A stretch of DNA of 64,000 bases from Adiantum capillus-veneris (GCA_014529385.2 CM043963.1:104764912-104828911); one strand, 5' to 3'. Positions 45,154 to 56,476 are shown, counted from the stretch's first letter. Program-made: numbers and translations. The notes: generated from the sequence alone by a model not told the origin.

Positions 45154-45380
45154 TGTTGGAATTAGGGTTGCAGAGAAACACACACAGCTTGGAGAAGACG
45201 AAGGAAGCTCAAGGCACACAATAGAGAGTGTGTTACTTAGTGTGCAATGGAAAGATAGATAGCCCTAGAGGGATGGGCGTATATACAATGCACGGGGGAA
45301 AAAACCTCCTAAAGAGGGAAAAAATGCCCCGGCGGTCCTAGTGTGTTCACACACATCACTACCACATGTATATGGTAACA
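45154..45380 (-). repeat. Copia C 3' LTR
   Basis: TGTTGGAATT to TATGGTAACA on the plus strand. The minus-strand polypurine tract CCAGGGGGGATT lies directly inside (45381-45392). Confidence 0.95.
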
Positions 45381-45455
45381 AATCCCCCCTGGAGTGATGC
45401 GGTGAACGAGAGCTGGCACATGAGTAAAGGGAAGTGCCATGCCCTGAGGACAGGA

Positions 45456-48400
45456 TCAGTCCACAAAGGGGAGTAAGCCCAAAGCTTTGCGGAAAGCTTC
45501 AAGATTCTCATGAGACAATGCCTTTGTGAAAAGATCTGCAAGGTTGTCCTGTGTTGGCACATAAGCCAGGCTGATCTCTCTTGCTGAGAGCCTCTCCATG
45601 ACATAGTGGTAATGCACCTCAATGTGCTTTGTGCGAGCATGAAAAATTGGGTTCCTCGCAACTGCCAATGCGCTCTGACTGTCAGTGTAGATAGTGTTGG
45701 CAGTGTCCTGTCCAACACCCAAATCAGCCATAAGGCGTCTGAGCCATACACACTCAACCATAGCTGTGAAGACTGCCCTGTACTCAGCCTCACAACTCGA
45801 AGTGTCCACAGTAGGTTGCTTCTTGCTCAACCATGATATACATGAACTGCCAAAAATGAAACAAAAACCACTTGTGGACACTCGCGTGTCAAAACAACCA
45901 GCCCAATTTGAGTCCGAAAAAGCATGTAAGTCTGGCGGCAATGATCCCCCCTTGGGATAAAACAAGCCAAGATGTAAAGTGCCACTAAGGTAGCGGAAAA
46001 TCCTCTTGACAGCCTGCCAATGCTTAGACCCTGGGCTATGCATAAATCTGCTGACCTGTGAGACTGCAAACTGAATATCCAACCTCGTGTTGCATACATA
46101 AATGAGGCAGCCAACAACAGTTTGGTAAAGAGTGACATCAGCAGGATCGCCAGCATCATGTAGACTCAACTTCAAACCTGTTTCCATGGGAGTGGCAATA
46201 GGTTTGCAATCCTCAAGTCCAAAATTACATAGCAATGTCTCTATGTAACTTTTCTGACACAAGGCAATACCACCATCACACTGCTTAAACTGTATACCCA
46301 AGTAATGATGCAACAGCCCCAAATCTTTCATCTTGAAAGTAGCATTCAAATCAGCCTTAAATTTAGCAATATGTCTCTCATTTGGTCTAGGGATAAGCAA
46401 ATCATCAACATAAAGAACCACAATGAGAAATACATCACCCTCACGCTTTACATACAATGTGCTTTCTGTTGGACTGTTACGAAAGCCTTGTTTGACCAAA
46501 TGAGTGTCAGCTTTCTCATACCAAGCACGAGGAGATTGCTTCAACCCATACAAAGCCTTGTTACGTTTGCACACTTTGTCCTCTTGTCCTTTTATGACAA
46601 AACCGCGAGGCTGCGTTACATAAACTTCCTCAAATATGTCACCATTCAAGAAAGCCGTAACAATGTCTGATTGATGTACATCCCAACCAAAATGAGCTGC
46701 CAATGCACATAGAAAACGCACAGTAGTCATACGACAAGTGGGAGCAAAAGTCTCTTCATAATCTATGCCTTTTCGCTGTGCATAACCCTTTGCAACAAGT
46801 CGAGCCTTATGGCGATCAATCTCACCATCCGGCTTGCATTTCAACTTGTAAACCCACTTCGTACCAATGGCCTTTTTGCCAGGAGGAAAATCACATAAAG
46901 TCCATGTGTCATTTTCTATAAGTGCATCATATTCTGATTGCATGGCAGCCATCCAATTTTCTGAATTCTGTGCTTCATCAAAAGACAGAGGCTCCTCAAC
47001 ATCATGTAAACTAGACACAGCCAAAGCATAACAATCTGATGCATAAGATGCATGGCGAGAGCCTGAACGAGTATGACTAGACAAAGGTGCATCCAATTTA
47101 CTGTCACGCAAAGTGTGCACCAGCCATTTTGGCATACCTCTAGCCTGCTCATTTTCAGCCCTTTCCTCATCAAGTACATCATGTACATCTGCATCAGTAA
47201 TAGGCTGATCTAAAACATTTTCAGAAACCCCCATAGGCTGTACATTTGCCTCATTGGAACTTACATTCGTATTTCCACCACTGAAAAGAGGCAACAAAGT
47301 GTCATAAATGTCCTGTGAGCTTACATTACTGTCTCTAGTACATGACAGCAAGGGCTGAACAGAATCTTCCACAAACACTACATCCCGAGAAACCAGAATA
47401 CGTTTTGTTTGCGGATGATACAACCTGTAACCTTTGCTTTCAGCACTATAACCAACAAAAATACATTTGACAGCCTTATCATCCAATTTTCTGCGCTGCA
47501 CTTGTGGCACCAAAGCATATGCGAAACAGCCAAAAACACGCATGTGCTCAATAGAAGGCTTTCTATCATGCCATGCTTCATATGGAGTAATATACTGCAA
47601 AGCTTTCGTAGGACACCTGTTAAGTACATAAGTGGCACACATGATGGCCTCAAGCCAAAAAGAATGCGGCAAAGCTTGACTTTTGACCATACATCGTGCC
47701 ATTTCCGTCAGTGACCTGTTTTTCCTCTTAGCAACACCATTTTGCTGAGGTGTATAAGGCACTGTACATTGGTGTTTTATCCCACGACTAGCCAGAAATG
47801 CATTAAATTCATGAGACATATACTCCCCCCCTCGATCGGAATGGAGGGTGCCCATAGTACATTTCGAGACATTTTCAGCCATAGCCAGAAATTGTTTGAA
47901 GCACATAAAAACTTCGGACTTCGCTTTAAGCGGAAATACCCATGCATGCCTGGAGTAATCATCAATGAAAGTCACGAAGTATAGGTAATTGCCCAAGGAT
48001 GGAGTTTGCATGGGCCCACAAACATCACTATGCACAAGCTGCAACCTGCATGTGGCCCGAACTGAACCATCCTTTGGAAATTTAGAACGCTGCATCTTAC
48101 CCAAAATACAGCCTTCACAAACATGTTTGACAGGTGGTTCAAGAGGCAGCAAAGAAGCAACCATATAAGATTTCTGCAAACGCAGCAAACTGACAAAATT
48201 CAGATGACCAAAACGTGCATGCCAAAGTTTTGCATCTGAAATAGCCCTTGAATCTGCAACAGCATTTGCAAAATTTTGTCCACACTTGTCATACAAAGTG
48301 AGCCTATATAGCCCACGGCACAAAAGGCCAGATGCAACAATTTCATCACCAAAACTGAGATCATGAACTGTACATCTGTCATCCACAAATTTGACTACAA

Positions 48401-48818
48401 GTCCAAGTCTAGCAAGTGCGGATACAGACAAGAGATTCTTCTTGATCCCAGGTACATAAAGTGCATCAACAAGTGTGAAGGAACTGCCATTAGCAGCAGT
48501 GAGCACAATCTTTCCAACTCCCTGAACTGGATAAGAGGCGTTGTTGGCACAAGTGACTGAATTCCCATGAGGGACAGACTCAAGAGAGGTAAACAATTCA
48601 CGATGTGAGGTAATGTGCTTTGTAGCACCACTGTCGAAATACCACACATGTGAATCTGCAGCAACAACTGACAAGCATGCATCATGGACAACAGGATTGT
48701 AAGTGCACTCTGCGCTAAAAGCCCATTCTGCATCAACATCAGCAACACAGTCTCCTTTCACAGAAGACTCAACAATGGCTGCATTTGTAGTGGAACCAGC
48801 ATTTTGCAGTGGAACCAC
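45456..48818 (-). CDS. Copia C pol (protease, integrase, RT, RNase H)
   Basis: About 1,120 open codons; the frame begins without ATG at a GTG near 48818, so it depends on gag. Protease VWYFDSGATKHITSHREL; GAG-pre-integrase LWHARFGHLN and CEGCILGK; integrase core LVHSDVCGPM (Asp) and TLHSDRGGEY (Asp). The third site reads QQNGVAKRKNR: Lys (codon 47727-47729, about residue 364) where Copia integrases have Glu, exactly 35 residues after the second Asp. RT has HQSDIVTAFLNGDIFEEVYV and VLYVDDLLI; RNase H has AFSDSNWAG, SSCEAEYRAV and IYTDSQSALAVAR. The frame ends GLLPFVD. Confidence 0.93.
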   Translation of the reverse strand: MVPLQNAGSTTNAAIVESSVKGDCVADVDAEWAFSAECTYNPVVHDACLSVVAADSHVWYFDSGATKHITSHRELFTSLESVPHGNSVTCANNASYPVQGVGKIVLTAANGSSFTLVDALYVPGIKKNLLSVSALARLGLVVKFVDDRCTVHDLSFGDEIVASGLLCRGLYRLTLYDKCGQNFANAVADSRAISDAKLWHARFGHLNFVSLLRLQKSYMVASLLPLEPPVKHVCEGCILGKMQRSKFPKDGSVRATCRLQLVHSDVCGPMQTPSLGNYLYFVTFIDDYSRHAWVFPLKAKSEVFMCFKQFLAMAENVSKCTMGTLHSDRGGEYMSHEFNAFLASRGIKHQCTVPYTPQQNGVAKRKNRSLTEMARCMVKSQALPHSFWLEAIMCATYVLNRCPTKALQYITPYEAWHDRKPSIEHMRVFGCFAYALVPQVQRRKLDDKAVKCIFVGYSAESKGYRLYHPQTKRILVSRDVVFVEDSVQPLLSCTRDSNVSSQDIYDTLLPLFSGGNTNVSSNEANVQPMGVSENVLDQPITDADVHDVLDEERAENEQARGMPKWLVHTLRDSKLDAPLSSHTRSGSRHASYASDCYALAVSSLHDVEEPLSFDEAQNSENWMAAMQSEYDALIENDTWTLCDFPPGKKAIGTKWVYKLKCKPDGEIDRHKARLVAKGYAQRKGIDYEETFAPTCRMTTVRFLCALAAHFGWDVHQSDIVTAFLNGDIFEEVYVTQPRGFVIKGQEDKVCKRNKALYGLKQSPRAWYEKADTHLVKQGFRNSPTESTLYVKREGDVFLIVVLYVDDLLIPRPNERHIAKFKADLNATFKMKDLGLLHHYLGIQFKQCDGGIALCQKSYIETLLCNFGLEDCKPIATPMETGLKLSLHDAGDPADVTLYQTVVGCLIYVCNTRLDIQFAVSQVSRFMHSPGSKHWQAVKRIFRYLSGTLHLGLFYPKGGSLPPDLHAFSDSNWAGCFDTRVSTSGFCFIFGSSCISWLSKKQPTVDTSSCEAEYRAVFTAMVECVWLRRLMADLGVGQDTANTIYTDSQSALAVARNPIFHARTKHIEVHYHYVMERLSAREISLAYVPTQDNLADLFTKALSHENLEAFRKALGLLPFVD

Positions 48819-49746
48819 CCTCTTTCTTCTTAGCCTCTTTGGCCTTCAACTTAGGACACGACTTGATCAAGTGATCATTGGCTTTACAATAATGGCAACG
48901 CATCTTCTTTTTGCCCTTATCACCAGAATTTCTAGACGAATTGCTGCCAGCAGAAGCATTAGGAACATAATTTTTGCCACTCGCAGCAGAACCATAAGAA
49001 GTGGCTGCATTGCTGTTACCACCCTTTCTTTGAGAAGCAATAAAAGCCTGTTCAATTGCACGCTGCCTAGTCCTGTTTTTTCTGGAAAGTGACTCTTGCA
49101 ACAGCAATGTGCATAATGCATCAAACTTGACAACTTCAGGATTTCCTTGGGTCATCAGTCTCCAAGTACTAGCAAAAGTCTGGTAGGAATCTGGTAAGGC
49201 ATCAAGAACAGTCTGCACAAGGGAACTGTCTGAAATGACTTCACCTGCAGAAATAAGCTGCTCATTGATATCCTTGACACTAGCAAGGAAAGTGTCCATA
49301 TCATCTTCCTCATGCATAATCTTCGACTCCAGCTCTTTACGCAGCAAAGCAATTTTAGCCTCATTGCGGCTTGCATAAAGACCCGCTAAAATATCCCCAG
49401 CACGTTTTGCTGATTTTGCTGAACGGATGTGAGGAACAATGGTGCGCTTCACAGACAACACAATCAATGCATGAGCCTGTGCATCCTTAACATCCCAACG
49501 AGCTTGTTCTGCCGTAGGCAAAACAACTCTAACAGCTGCAATCCTTGCAGCAAGACCTGCAACATCCTCAACATCGCCTACATCCTCAGAACCAGGACGT
49601 ACATCAATGCCCTGCACAATGTTCCAGACACCTTTTGACACAAGAACATGTTGCATCATATAAGCCCACATAGGGTAGTTGTCCCCATCCAACCTGTCCT
49701 CAGCAGCAAACATCGTGAACACATCTGTGTTGTTGTTGTCAGCCAT
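48769..49746 (-). CDS. Copia C gag
   Basis: Start chosen at ATG 49746 (MADNNNTDVFTMFAAEDRL), since the frame is open 20 codons further upstream but that part is leader. Capsid region: DRLDGDNYPMWAYMMQHVL, LYASRNEAKIALLRKELES, MHEEDDMDTFLASVKDINEQ. Zinc knuckle CHYCKANDHLIKSC about 30 residues before the end. The stop follows a near-perfect 19-nt repeat (48779-48797 and 48798-48816); pol begins in the +1 frame over the same repeat. Confidence 0.9.
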   Translation of the reverse strand: MADNNNTDVFTMFAAEDRLDGDNYPMWAYMMQHVLVSKGVWNIVQGIDVRPGSEDVGDVEDVAGLAARIAAVRVVLPTAEQARWDVKDAQAHALIVLSVKRTIVPHIRSAKSAKRAGDILAGLYASRNEAKIALLRKELESKIMHEEDDMDTFLASVKDINEQLISAGEVISDSSLVQTVLDALPDSYQTFASTWRLMTQGNPEVVKFDALCTLLLQESLSRKNRTRQRAIEQAFIASQRKGGNSNAATSYGSAASGKNYVPNASAGSNSSRNSGDKGKKKMRCHYCKANDHLIKSCPKLKAKEAKKKEGGSTAKCWFHYKCSHC

Positions 49747-50094
49747 GGTAAATGCTGCACCTGATGTGAAAACTGCCCGAAAATAGGAGAAACGGAGCGG
49801 GAACAACCTGTGCTATATAGCACAAACCGTAGAAGACTATAAGGCACCTGTTATGCAGAAAACGGCACTGACAGAAATTCTACACAAAATGACAAAATAG
49901 CCTGTGCAGTACTGCCTGTAGTGGAAACGGAGGCCGAAATGAGCCCAAATCAAAATTCTGAGCAGACCAAGCTCTTCGAGCACACCCGAAATATTTGTCG
50001 ACCTGCGAACGCTCTCCAAAGCTCACTAAAATCGGAGAAAGTGAGCAGGCGTGTGCTGGAGCAGCTGGCGACTAAGCCCGGGAGGACGTGACCT

Positions 50095-50106
50095 GCTCTG
50101 ATACCA
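50095..50106 (-). other. Copia C primer-binding site (tRNA-Met)
   Basis: Minus strand TGGTATCAGAGC, two bases from the LTR end. Confidence 0.9.
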
Positions 50107-50108
50107 GT

Positions 50109-50335
50109 TGTTGGAATTAGGGTTGCAGAGAAACACACACAGCTTGGAGAAGACGAAGGAAGCTCAAGGCACACAATAGAGAGTGTGTTACTTAGTGTGC
50201 AATGGAAAGATAGATAGCCCTAGAGTGATGGGCGTATATACAATGCACGGGGGAAAAAACCTCCTAAAGAGGGAAAAAATGCCCCGGCGGTCCTAGTGTG
50301 TTCACACACATCACTACCACATGTATATGGTAACA
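50109..50335 (-). repeat. Copia C 5' LTR
   Basis: 227 bp, one difference from 45154-45380. Confidence 0.95.
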
Positions 50336-50665
50336 ACTCTCCCAATGAAATATAATGACATTGAAACCATGGCGATACTGGATAGTGGAGTTGGCATAGC
50401 CATAGCCACTAAAGCAGTATGGGAATCCTGGGGACAACCAGCCATTAGACAAATGCGAATGAAATTGCAATTGGCTGACGGACACATTGAGAGACCTTTA
50501 GGGCTGCTTGAAAAAGTGATAGTCAATTCTTGTGGAATTGACTATCAACACTTTTGCCATAGTAGACTTTGGGACAAAACTCAACTATGAAATCATAGTG
50601 GGAAGACCTTTCATGTGACAGGTACAGCTTATCCAAGATTGGGGAAACAATTATCTGTACTTGAA
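50336..50665 (+). pseudogene. Outer Ty3 aspartic protease
   Basis: MAILDSGVGIAIATKAVWES carries the D-S-G active site; LQLADGHIERPLGLLEKV and, after a 1-nt frame change near 50545, TFAIVDFGTKLNYEIIVGRPF follow the Ty3 protease pattern. A TGA comes directly after GRPFM and another stop near 50668. Confidence 0.75.
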
Positions 50666-52391
50666 GTAAGTGGAATCTATAACAAGAGTAAATCTAAAAG
50701 ATTACACTTATAGAGATGTCTTGAAAACACCCATACAAGAGTTTGATTCAGTCTCTTCGGCTGAAACCAAGCTTCCATCCTGGTTAAACAAAGATACTTC
50801 TATTTGGATGTGTGTAGCTTCAGAAAATAGAAGCTTAAAACGAAAAGAATGTATCCTAGAAAGGGACTGCACAAACGAAGCCTATGTACTTGAACCCTTT
50901 CCAGAGCATTTGTTTGAGCCATTCGAATGGACTCAAATTTTAGCGACAATGGATGTATGTGTGAATACGTCTATGCCTATTCCCATCCAAATGATTTCAA
51001 TCCTCAACATTGAAGACGAAAATGAGGAACCCAAGGACTTAATGAAAGCTCAACAAGTCTTTTCAAACCTCTATTACGATGCAACTGATGAGTTAGATGA
51101 ACACTTAGCTACCTCAGAAGATTCGGGGTTAGAAAAAGAGCATATGAGAGCTCAGCTACTCTTAAAAGGAGGAGAGGAAAAGTTTTTTGACTTTCTAAAC
51201 CAAAAATCGAGAAGACAAAAATGATATAGATGAAAGAGAGACACCAAAAACGTTAAAACACGACCTATGCCATTAGTCTCCAGTAAAACACAATTCTTGA
51301 TGCAGATAGATGCAAATGATTGTATCAAGGACAAAATAAATGGCATATATCCTTCAAACAAAAATTCAAAAATGTCTCAAACATCAAGAAAAACAAGGAA
51401 GGGTACACAAGCAAAACCACAGGATAAAAAACCACTCATGAGCAGAGTTGACGAGCGGAAAAAGAAATATCAAGAATTGAAAAAATCTCTAAATACACAA
51501 CCGAAATGGAAACCACGGAAGAGGATGGTAAGGATGTAAAGAGTGTTCCATCCCATTACAAAAAGTATACTCTCCAAGATCAAAAAATCATAGTCGAACA
51601 ACCTGTTAGGGAACTACGAAAACAGGGCGAGTCTTACAAAGGGCCTGAAAACACTAAAAAAATAGACTTGGCTGAATCGGGAGAAGAGCCTAGACCTACT
51701 TACATTGCGAATGGCCTAAGAGAAGAAGAAGAAGAGCTCTTGCTGAGCTTCTTAAAAGAATACCGAGATATCTTCGTTTGGTCTTATAAGGATCTCAAGG
51801 GTGTTGATCCAGAAATTTGTCAACATACCATACTCATGAGAAATGGTTCGAAACCAAGTAGACAAAGGCCATACACGTATAATGAAACATTTGCCAGGAA
51901 GATAAAAGAAGAGATTAAAAAACTAAAGGAAGCCGAATTCATTTACAAAATTGAACACACAAATTGGGTGTCTCCAATTGTGGTAGTCCCCAAGAAGAAT
52001 GGAAAATTGCGAGTGTGTGTTAATCTCAAAAAGGTGAATGCAGCTACCATTAGAGACAACTTTCCTCTTCCAATCACTGAGCATGTTTTGGAATGAGTTG
52101 CAGAAAAAGAAGCTTACAGCTTTTTAGATGGCTTTTTGGGATACAATCAACTTTTGGTTGACCCAAAAGACCAACATAAAACTGCTTTTGTAACAGAATG
52201 GGGTATATTTGCCTATTGGGTTATGCCATTTGGGTTAACTAATGCTCCAACCACATATCAAAGGTTGATTAGCCATGCTTTCAAAGAATGTCTTAGAAAA
52301 TTCTTAGAAGTATACATGGATGATCTATGCGTATATTCATCAATCCTGGCTGATCATTTTGAACACCTCAAAAAGGTATTTGAAAGATATA
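50666..52391 (+). pseudogene. Outer Ty3 linker and reverse transcriptase (N-terminal part)
   Basis: 50670-51224 is an acidic linker with no known domain. From 51506 come FLKEYRDIFVWSYKDLKGVD and KEAEFIYKIEHTNWVSPIVV, then PKKNGKLRVCVNLKKVNAAT (the usual CVDYRKLN has Asn for Asp here). An in-frame TGA (52094-52096) precedes AYSFLDGFLGYNQLL (first catalytic Asp), MPFGLTNAPTTYQRL and VYMDDLCVYS (catalytic pair). The frame runs into the TIR transposon after VFERY and continues at 62583. Confidence 0.8.
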
Positions 52392-52417
52392 GGGCTGAAA
52401 GCATGGGTTGGTGGTGC
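52392..52417 (+). repeat. Left terminal inverted repeat
   Basis: GGGCTGAAAGCATG then GGTTGGTGGTGC. It pairs with the complement of 62559-62582 at about 19 of 25 positions, allowing one inserted C. Confidence 0.6.
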
Positions 52418-52591
52418 AAAAAGTAGTGTCCTTGACACCTCTTGTGAGGCACTCTTGGATGGTGTTTTGTTGGCAGTTTTCAAAAACCAAAAGATAAATA
52501 TTTAATATTTCTAAAGGCGTTGTGCCAACAACTTTAACGGTTCTTGATTTAGTCAAATGCAAGACTCTTTACCTACCCCTTTAGCAGTCTA

Positions 52592-52597
52592 CGAGCT

Positions 52598-52650
<53 letters not shown>
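52592..52650. repeat. (TC)n microsatellite
   Basis: About 29 TC units, 200 bp inside the left end. A (GA)n tract lies about 340 bp inside the right end, so the two are in inverted orientation. Confidence 0.9.
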
Positions 52651-52652
<2 letters not shown>

Positions 52653-52931
52653 AAGGAAAATTGCAGCAAGAACTTGTAGAGGGACCTTGTGGAAAATTGT
52701 CATAAGGTGTGAAGACTAAAGGTCCAGAAGATCAGGATGGAGATATTGTAGCAGGAGATTGGCCAACAGGTTGTGTCCGAGCAGCAGCCTCCACTAGATT
52801 GTCACCTTTTGTGGAATGTCGATTTCAGCAGTTTGGGAGAGCACGTTCCGCACCAGCAATAACCTCCACACAATTGCCATGTTGGATGGCCGGCCATTGC
52901 TTGCGGTGTCAGATGTTTTGAAGAGAGGATT

Positions 52932-53708
52932 GTGCACAACGAGCCACCTCCAAGTACACTGCAGGGCTCTGAGTACTTTCAACAGCATGCGCAATACAAT
53001 CCACTTCATGATGACATGACTCACAATTACCACAGGGATGACTCAGTCACAATTTGCCATGAAGGTAACCATTGGATGCGAGAATATTGGTCTATGATGA
53101 AAAAAGAGAGCCGTATGAGACAACAAGAAAGTGATGCATCAGGTTCAAGGTCAATAGAAGATGTGAATCAGGTTTGCATGAAAGTCTCGAAATGCTGGCA
53201 GGAAGCAACAAAAGGCATGACTTGCAATGCTAAGAGAACCGCCTTTCAATGTCTTCTAGGAGTGCCAACTTTTAGACTTTTGCATCATGCATCTAAGAAG
53301 TCAATACTATCCAATACTCGAGGCACAATTACTAAAGTCAAAGCATCCATGTCTAAAGAGGAGTTGAAGATTAAAAGAGTTGTCTGCATGATGTTGGTGA
53401 ATAGTGAAGGAGATCCATCAAGGTCTATTAGCAACTCCAAGATGGCCAGATTTACTGGATTGCATCGGCAAAACTTTGCAGCATCCAATTTGCGGTTAAA
53501 ACAGGCTGAGGTTGGCGCATTTCCTTTGCAATTATGTAGTCGTCAAGTACCTCAAAGTTCCACCATCACACGAGCAACAAAAGAACTTGTTTTTTCCTTT
53601 TGGCAGACAGAGACAACAGTCGCCAAAAAAAAAAGACGTGTGTCAAAAACGATTGGGCAGAAAATCTTACATAAAGCATCCAATACATTTGCTTGATGAT
53701 TCACAATT
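52932..53708 (+). pseudogene. DDE-like transposase, first exon
   Basis: Open for about 230 codons: basic and Ser-rich, then VFSFWQTETTVAKKK. At a run of A (about 53626-53635) the expected continuation DVCQKRLGRKSYIKHPIHLL lies in the next frame, so one base has been gained or lost. The sequence reaches DDSQ at 53708, where the family pattern jumps to ELY at the start of exon 2. The intron boundary here would read CAA/TTATGC, not GT. The closest usable GT (53729) would need readthrough of a TAA. N-terminal residues before 52932 are not recognised. Confidence 0.55.
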
Positions 53709-54565
53709 ATGCTCCTAAAGTTTCATAGGTATGAACTTTGGATGTAGAGAAAAGCCATAGAGTTCCTTTCAAAGGTAGTCATGGAACTACCATGATAGTA
53801 CAAAAGGTTCTTTAGGTAGTCTGGATCTTTGAAAGAGTCTAGAATACCTCACAAAGGTAGTCTTGAAAGTACCATGCGAATCTAAATGGGTTCTCTAGGT
53901 ACTTTGGAGGTAGAAAAAGTTCATAGAGTTCCTTTCAAAGGTAGTCATGGAAGTACCATGACAATAAAGAGGATCTTTAGGTACTTTGGACCTTTGAAAG
54001 AGTTTAGAATACCTTACAAAGGTAGTCTTGAAAGTACCATAGAGTTATTTTCAAAGGTAGTTATTTACCATGAGAGTGAAGAGGTTCTCTAGGAACTTTG
54101 GAGGCAGAGAAAAGTCATAGTTCCTTTCAAAGGTAGTCATGGAAGTACCATGATAGTATAAAGGCTATTTAGGTACTCTGGATCTTTGAAAGAGTCTGGA
54201 ATACCTTGCAAAGGTAGTCTTGAAAGTACCATGCGAGTTTAAATGGGTTCTCTAGGTACTTTGGAAGTAGAAAAAGTTCATAGAGTTCCTTTCAAAGGTA
54301 GTCATGGAAGTACCATGACAGTAAAGAGGCTCTTTAGGTACTCTGGATCTTTGAAAGAGTCTAGAATACCTCACAACGGTAGTCTTGAAAGTACCATAGA
54401 GTTCATTTCAAAGGTAGTCATGGAAGTACCATGATAGTAAAGAGGTGCTCTAGGTACTTTGGAGGTAGAAAAAATCATTGAATACCTCACAGAGCTTTCA
54501 CTTTGATGGGTTTTACTTTGAAAAAAGTTTGAGCCTCTGATGTGTTTTATTTTTTCTTGCATAGG
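53709..54565 (+). repeat. Transposase intron filled with a GTAC-rich minisatellite
   Basis: Repeats of CAAAGGTAGTCATGGAAGTACC and TCTAGGTACTTTGGA-type words form a higher-order unit of about 357 bp, present twice (compare 53886-54092 with 54243-54434). The acceptor TTTTTTCTTGCATAG ends at 54565. Short open frames inside are artefacts. Confidence 0.7.
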
Positions 54566-56476
54566 GTGAGCTTTACAAGAGGTTCCAAATGCAATATCCA
54601 CACATCAAGATCTCACTCAGATGTTTTGAGGGATTGAAACCTTGGTTTTTTCGTAAGTTGAAGTACCGTTACACGTGCTGCTGTATTGCTCATATTCAGA
54701 TGATATATCTCAAGGAAGCATTCAGCCACATGAGACACAGTAACATAGGCATGCTCGGCGATGGGTGTGGCTGCATGTGTGCTATATGCTTGCCAAAAGA
54801 GGCTCCAAGTAAGTGTGAAGCTGTCACGTACACATACACTAGTGTAAGCACATAGACTGAAAGTGTGTTATGTGAAAAACCAATGGACTCCGCATTTCAT
54901 AAGTTGCCTTGCTTGAAGGGAGAATGTCCTCAATGGGGGTCAAAGAGATTAATGCTTTGTCCAAACGAAACACTTGAAAGTGCAGCCCAAATTTTTGTTC
55001 AGGTGTTTGAAGACGTTGCCTCAACCCATTCTCAAGGCAAGAAGCACAAGGATCTTCTGTTGAAGGAAATGGGATGCAAGGATTTCACAATTTTTCTTCA
55101 AAAGCATCTGACCACTTACATCCGACACAATTTTATTGCCCGGTGGCAATCTCAGCAGTTCAAAGATTGCATTCATAGGTTTCCTAGAGATGTAGTGGTC
55201 TCTGTTATTGACTTTGCGGAAAATTACTCATTTAAGGAGCAAAATGAAATCCAGTCAATGCATTGGTACTCTTCACAAGTCACCATCTTGGTGCACATTA
55301 CATACATTCGAGACGAGAAAGACCGGGTGTTAAAATATACACATTTTTACATTTCTAATGACAAAGATCATGACACGCTCTTTGTGCAACATTGCTTGCA
55401 ACTACATAGTGTTTGGCTTCAAAATCAGGGATTCAACTTCTTGAAGCGGCACTGGGTGTGGTCAGATGGATGTGCTGCTCAATTCAAGTCATCTAGACCG
55501 CTGTCAAGGTATGCCAGGTTTTATTCCACCTCTGATGAAAAGTTTCCAGAAATTTGTTTCTACCCAACATTGAAGGTGGGTCATTGTTTTACGTACTATG
55601 GTTTGACTGGCATTGAAATGCTGTGGAGTTTCTTTGCCTCGGGCCCCTGTGGAGCATGATGGGGCAGGGGCAGTTGTTAAGAGGGCTTTAATACATGATC
55701 AATTAAAGGCTGATGCATGGCACATGAAGTGTGCCAAGGATGTTGTTGGCTTCTTGAAGCATAAATTTAATGATGAAAGTGGTCACACAGGGGTGAATCG
55801 GATTTTTTGGGAGGTCCAAGCAACTGAGGTGCCAAGGGAGAAGAAGTGGAATTGCAAGCGAGTTGAAGGCTCACGATCAATACACCGTGTCAATGGATAC
55901 TCCAAGAGTGACAAGTGTGCACTCCGTTGCAAACTTTTCTCTTGTTTTTGTGAATTTTGTATGTCCCAGCGTTGGAGGCGATGCTTGAATAACACACATG
56001 TTGAGAACTGGGAGTATCTAACCCTTGAGGCATTGGATGGTGACAATACAAAAAGTGAATATTTTAGCGATGACGAAGGATGAGATCTGCCGATGTATGG
56101 TGGGCACCATGACGCAATTAGTGATGCTCTATGCATCGGTGATGCCTTTGCCACCAATGCCAATGAAGATGGAGCTGACTTCTACCTTTTGAGGTGCTCA
56201 TAGGAGAAATACAAAACAGTAAGAGCCTTGAGTGATACCTAAGGAGACATACTTTCTGCAGGGAGCTATTTGGTTGAGGGGTACTATTACGAGCTAGTGG
56301 AAGGTGCCGAGCATATCTATTACATGCCTGCTAGTCAACCAAAAGTGCTTCTTGCATCACACTTGGTTAGATCGATTAAGATACCCTTGGAACCCTTAGA
56401 AGGAGAGCCACATAAGTTCAAACTCGCTGCAGAAGTATACGAAAATGTGTACAATAGTATGCCAATAGTGATATAG
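54566..56476 (+). pseudogene. DDE-like transposase, second exon
   Basis: GELYKRFQ, LRCFEGLKPWF and YTCCCIAHIQM open the exon. A TAG (54853-54855) interrupts it, then LCEKPMDSAFHKLPCLKGEC is a Cys cluster. The core follows: VSVIDFAENYSFKEQNEIQ (first Asp), QSMHWYSSQVTILVHITY, HDTLFVQHCLQLH, WVWSDGCAAQFKSS (second Asp), YYGLTGIEMLWSFF. A small deletion with frameshift near 55640 removes the expected SGHGKG before EHDGAGAVVKRAL (candidate third acidic site). The C-terminal part, FYLLRCS to VEGYYYE and LVRSIKIPLEP, contains three more stops. The family is widespread in non-seed plants as I recall it, but I know no formal name. Confidence 0.6.

Larger units (their letters stand above)
45154..50335 (-). 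mobile_element. Copia element C, very young
   Basis: Two 227-bp LTRs (45154-45380 and 50109-50335) differing at one position by eye (G/T near 45259 and 50226). Target duplication ACTCT (45149-45153 and 50336-50340), tRNA-Met primer site, polypurine tract, gag and a full-length pol frame. It inserted into the protease region of the outer Ty3 element. Two features argue against autonomy: gag and pol are in different frames, and the third integrase catalytic residue is changed. Confidence 0.96.

Noticed and set aside
44930-45262. 110-codon frame crossing the left end of Copia C
   Set aside because: Only the first 75 codons belong to the outer Ty3 pol; the rest is Copia LTR read by chance.
53886-54434. 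Two near-identical frames starting MGSLGTLEVEKVHRV
   Set aside because: They are the two copies of the 357-bp minisatellite unit in the transposase intron, not a gene pair.
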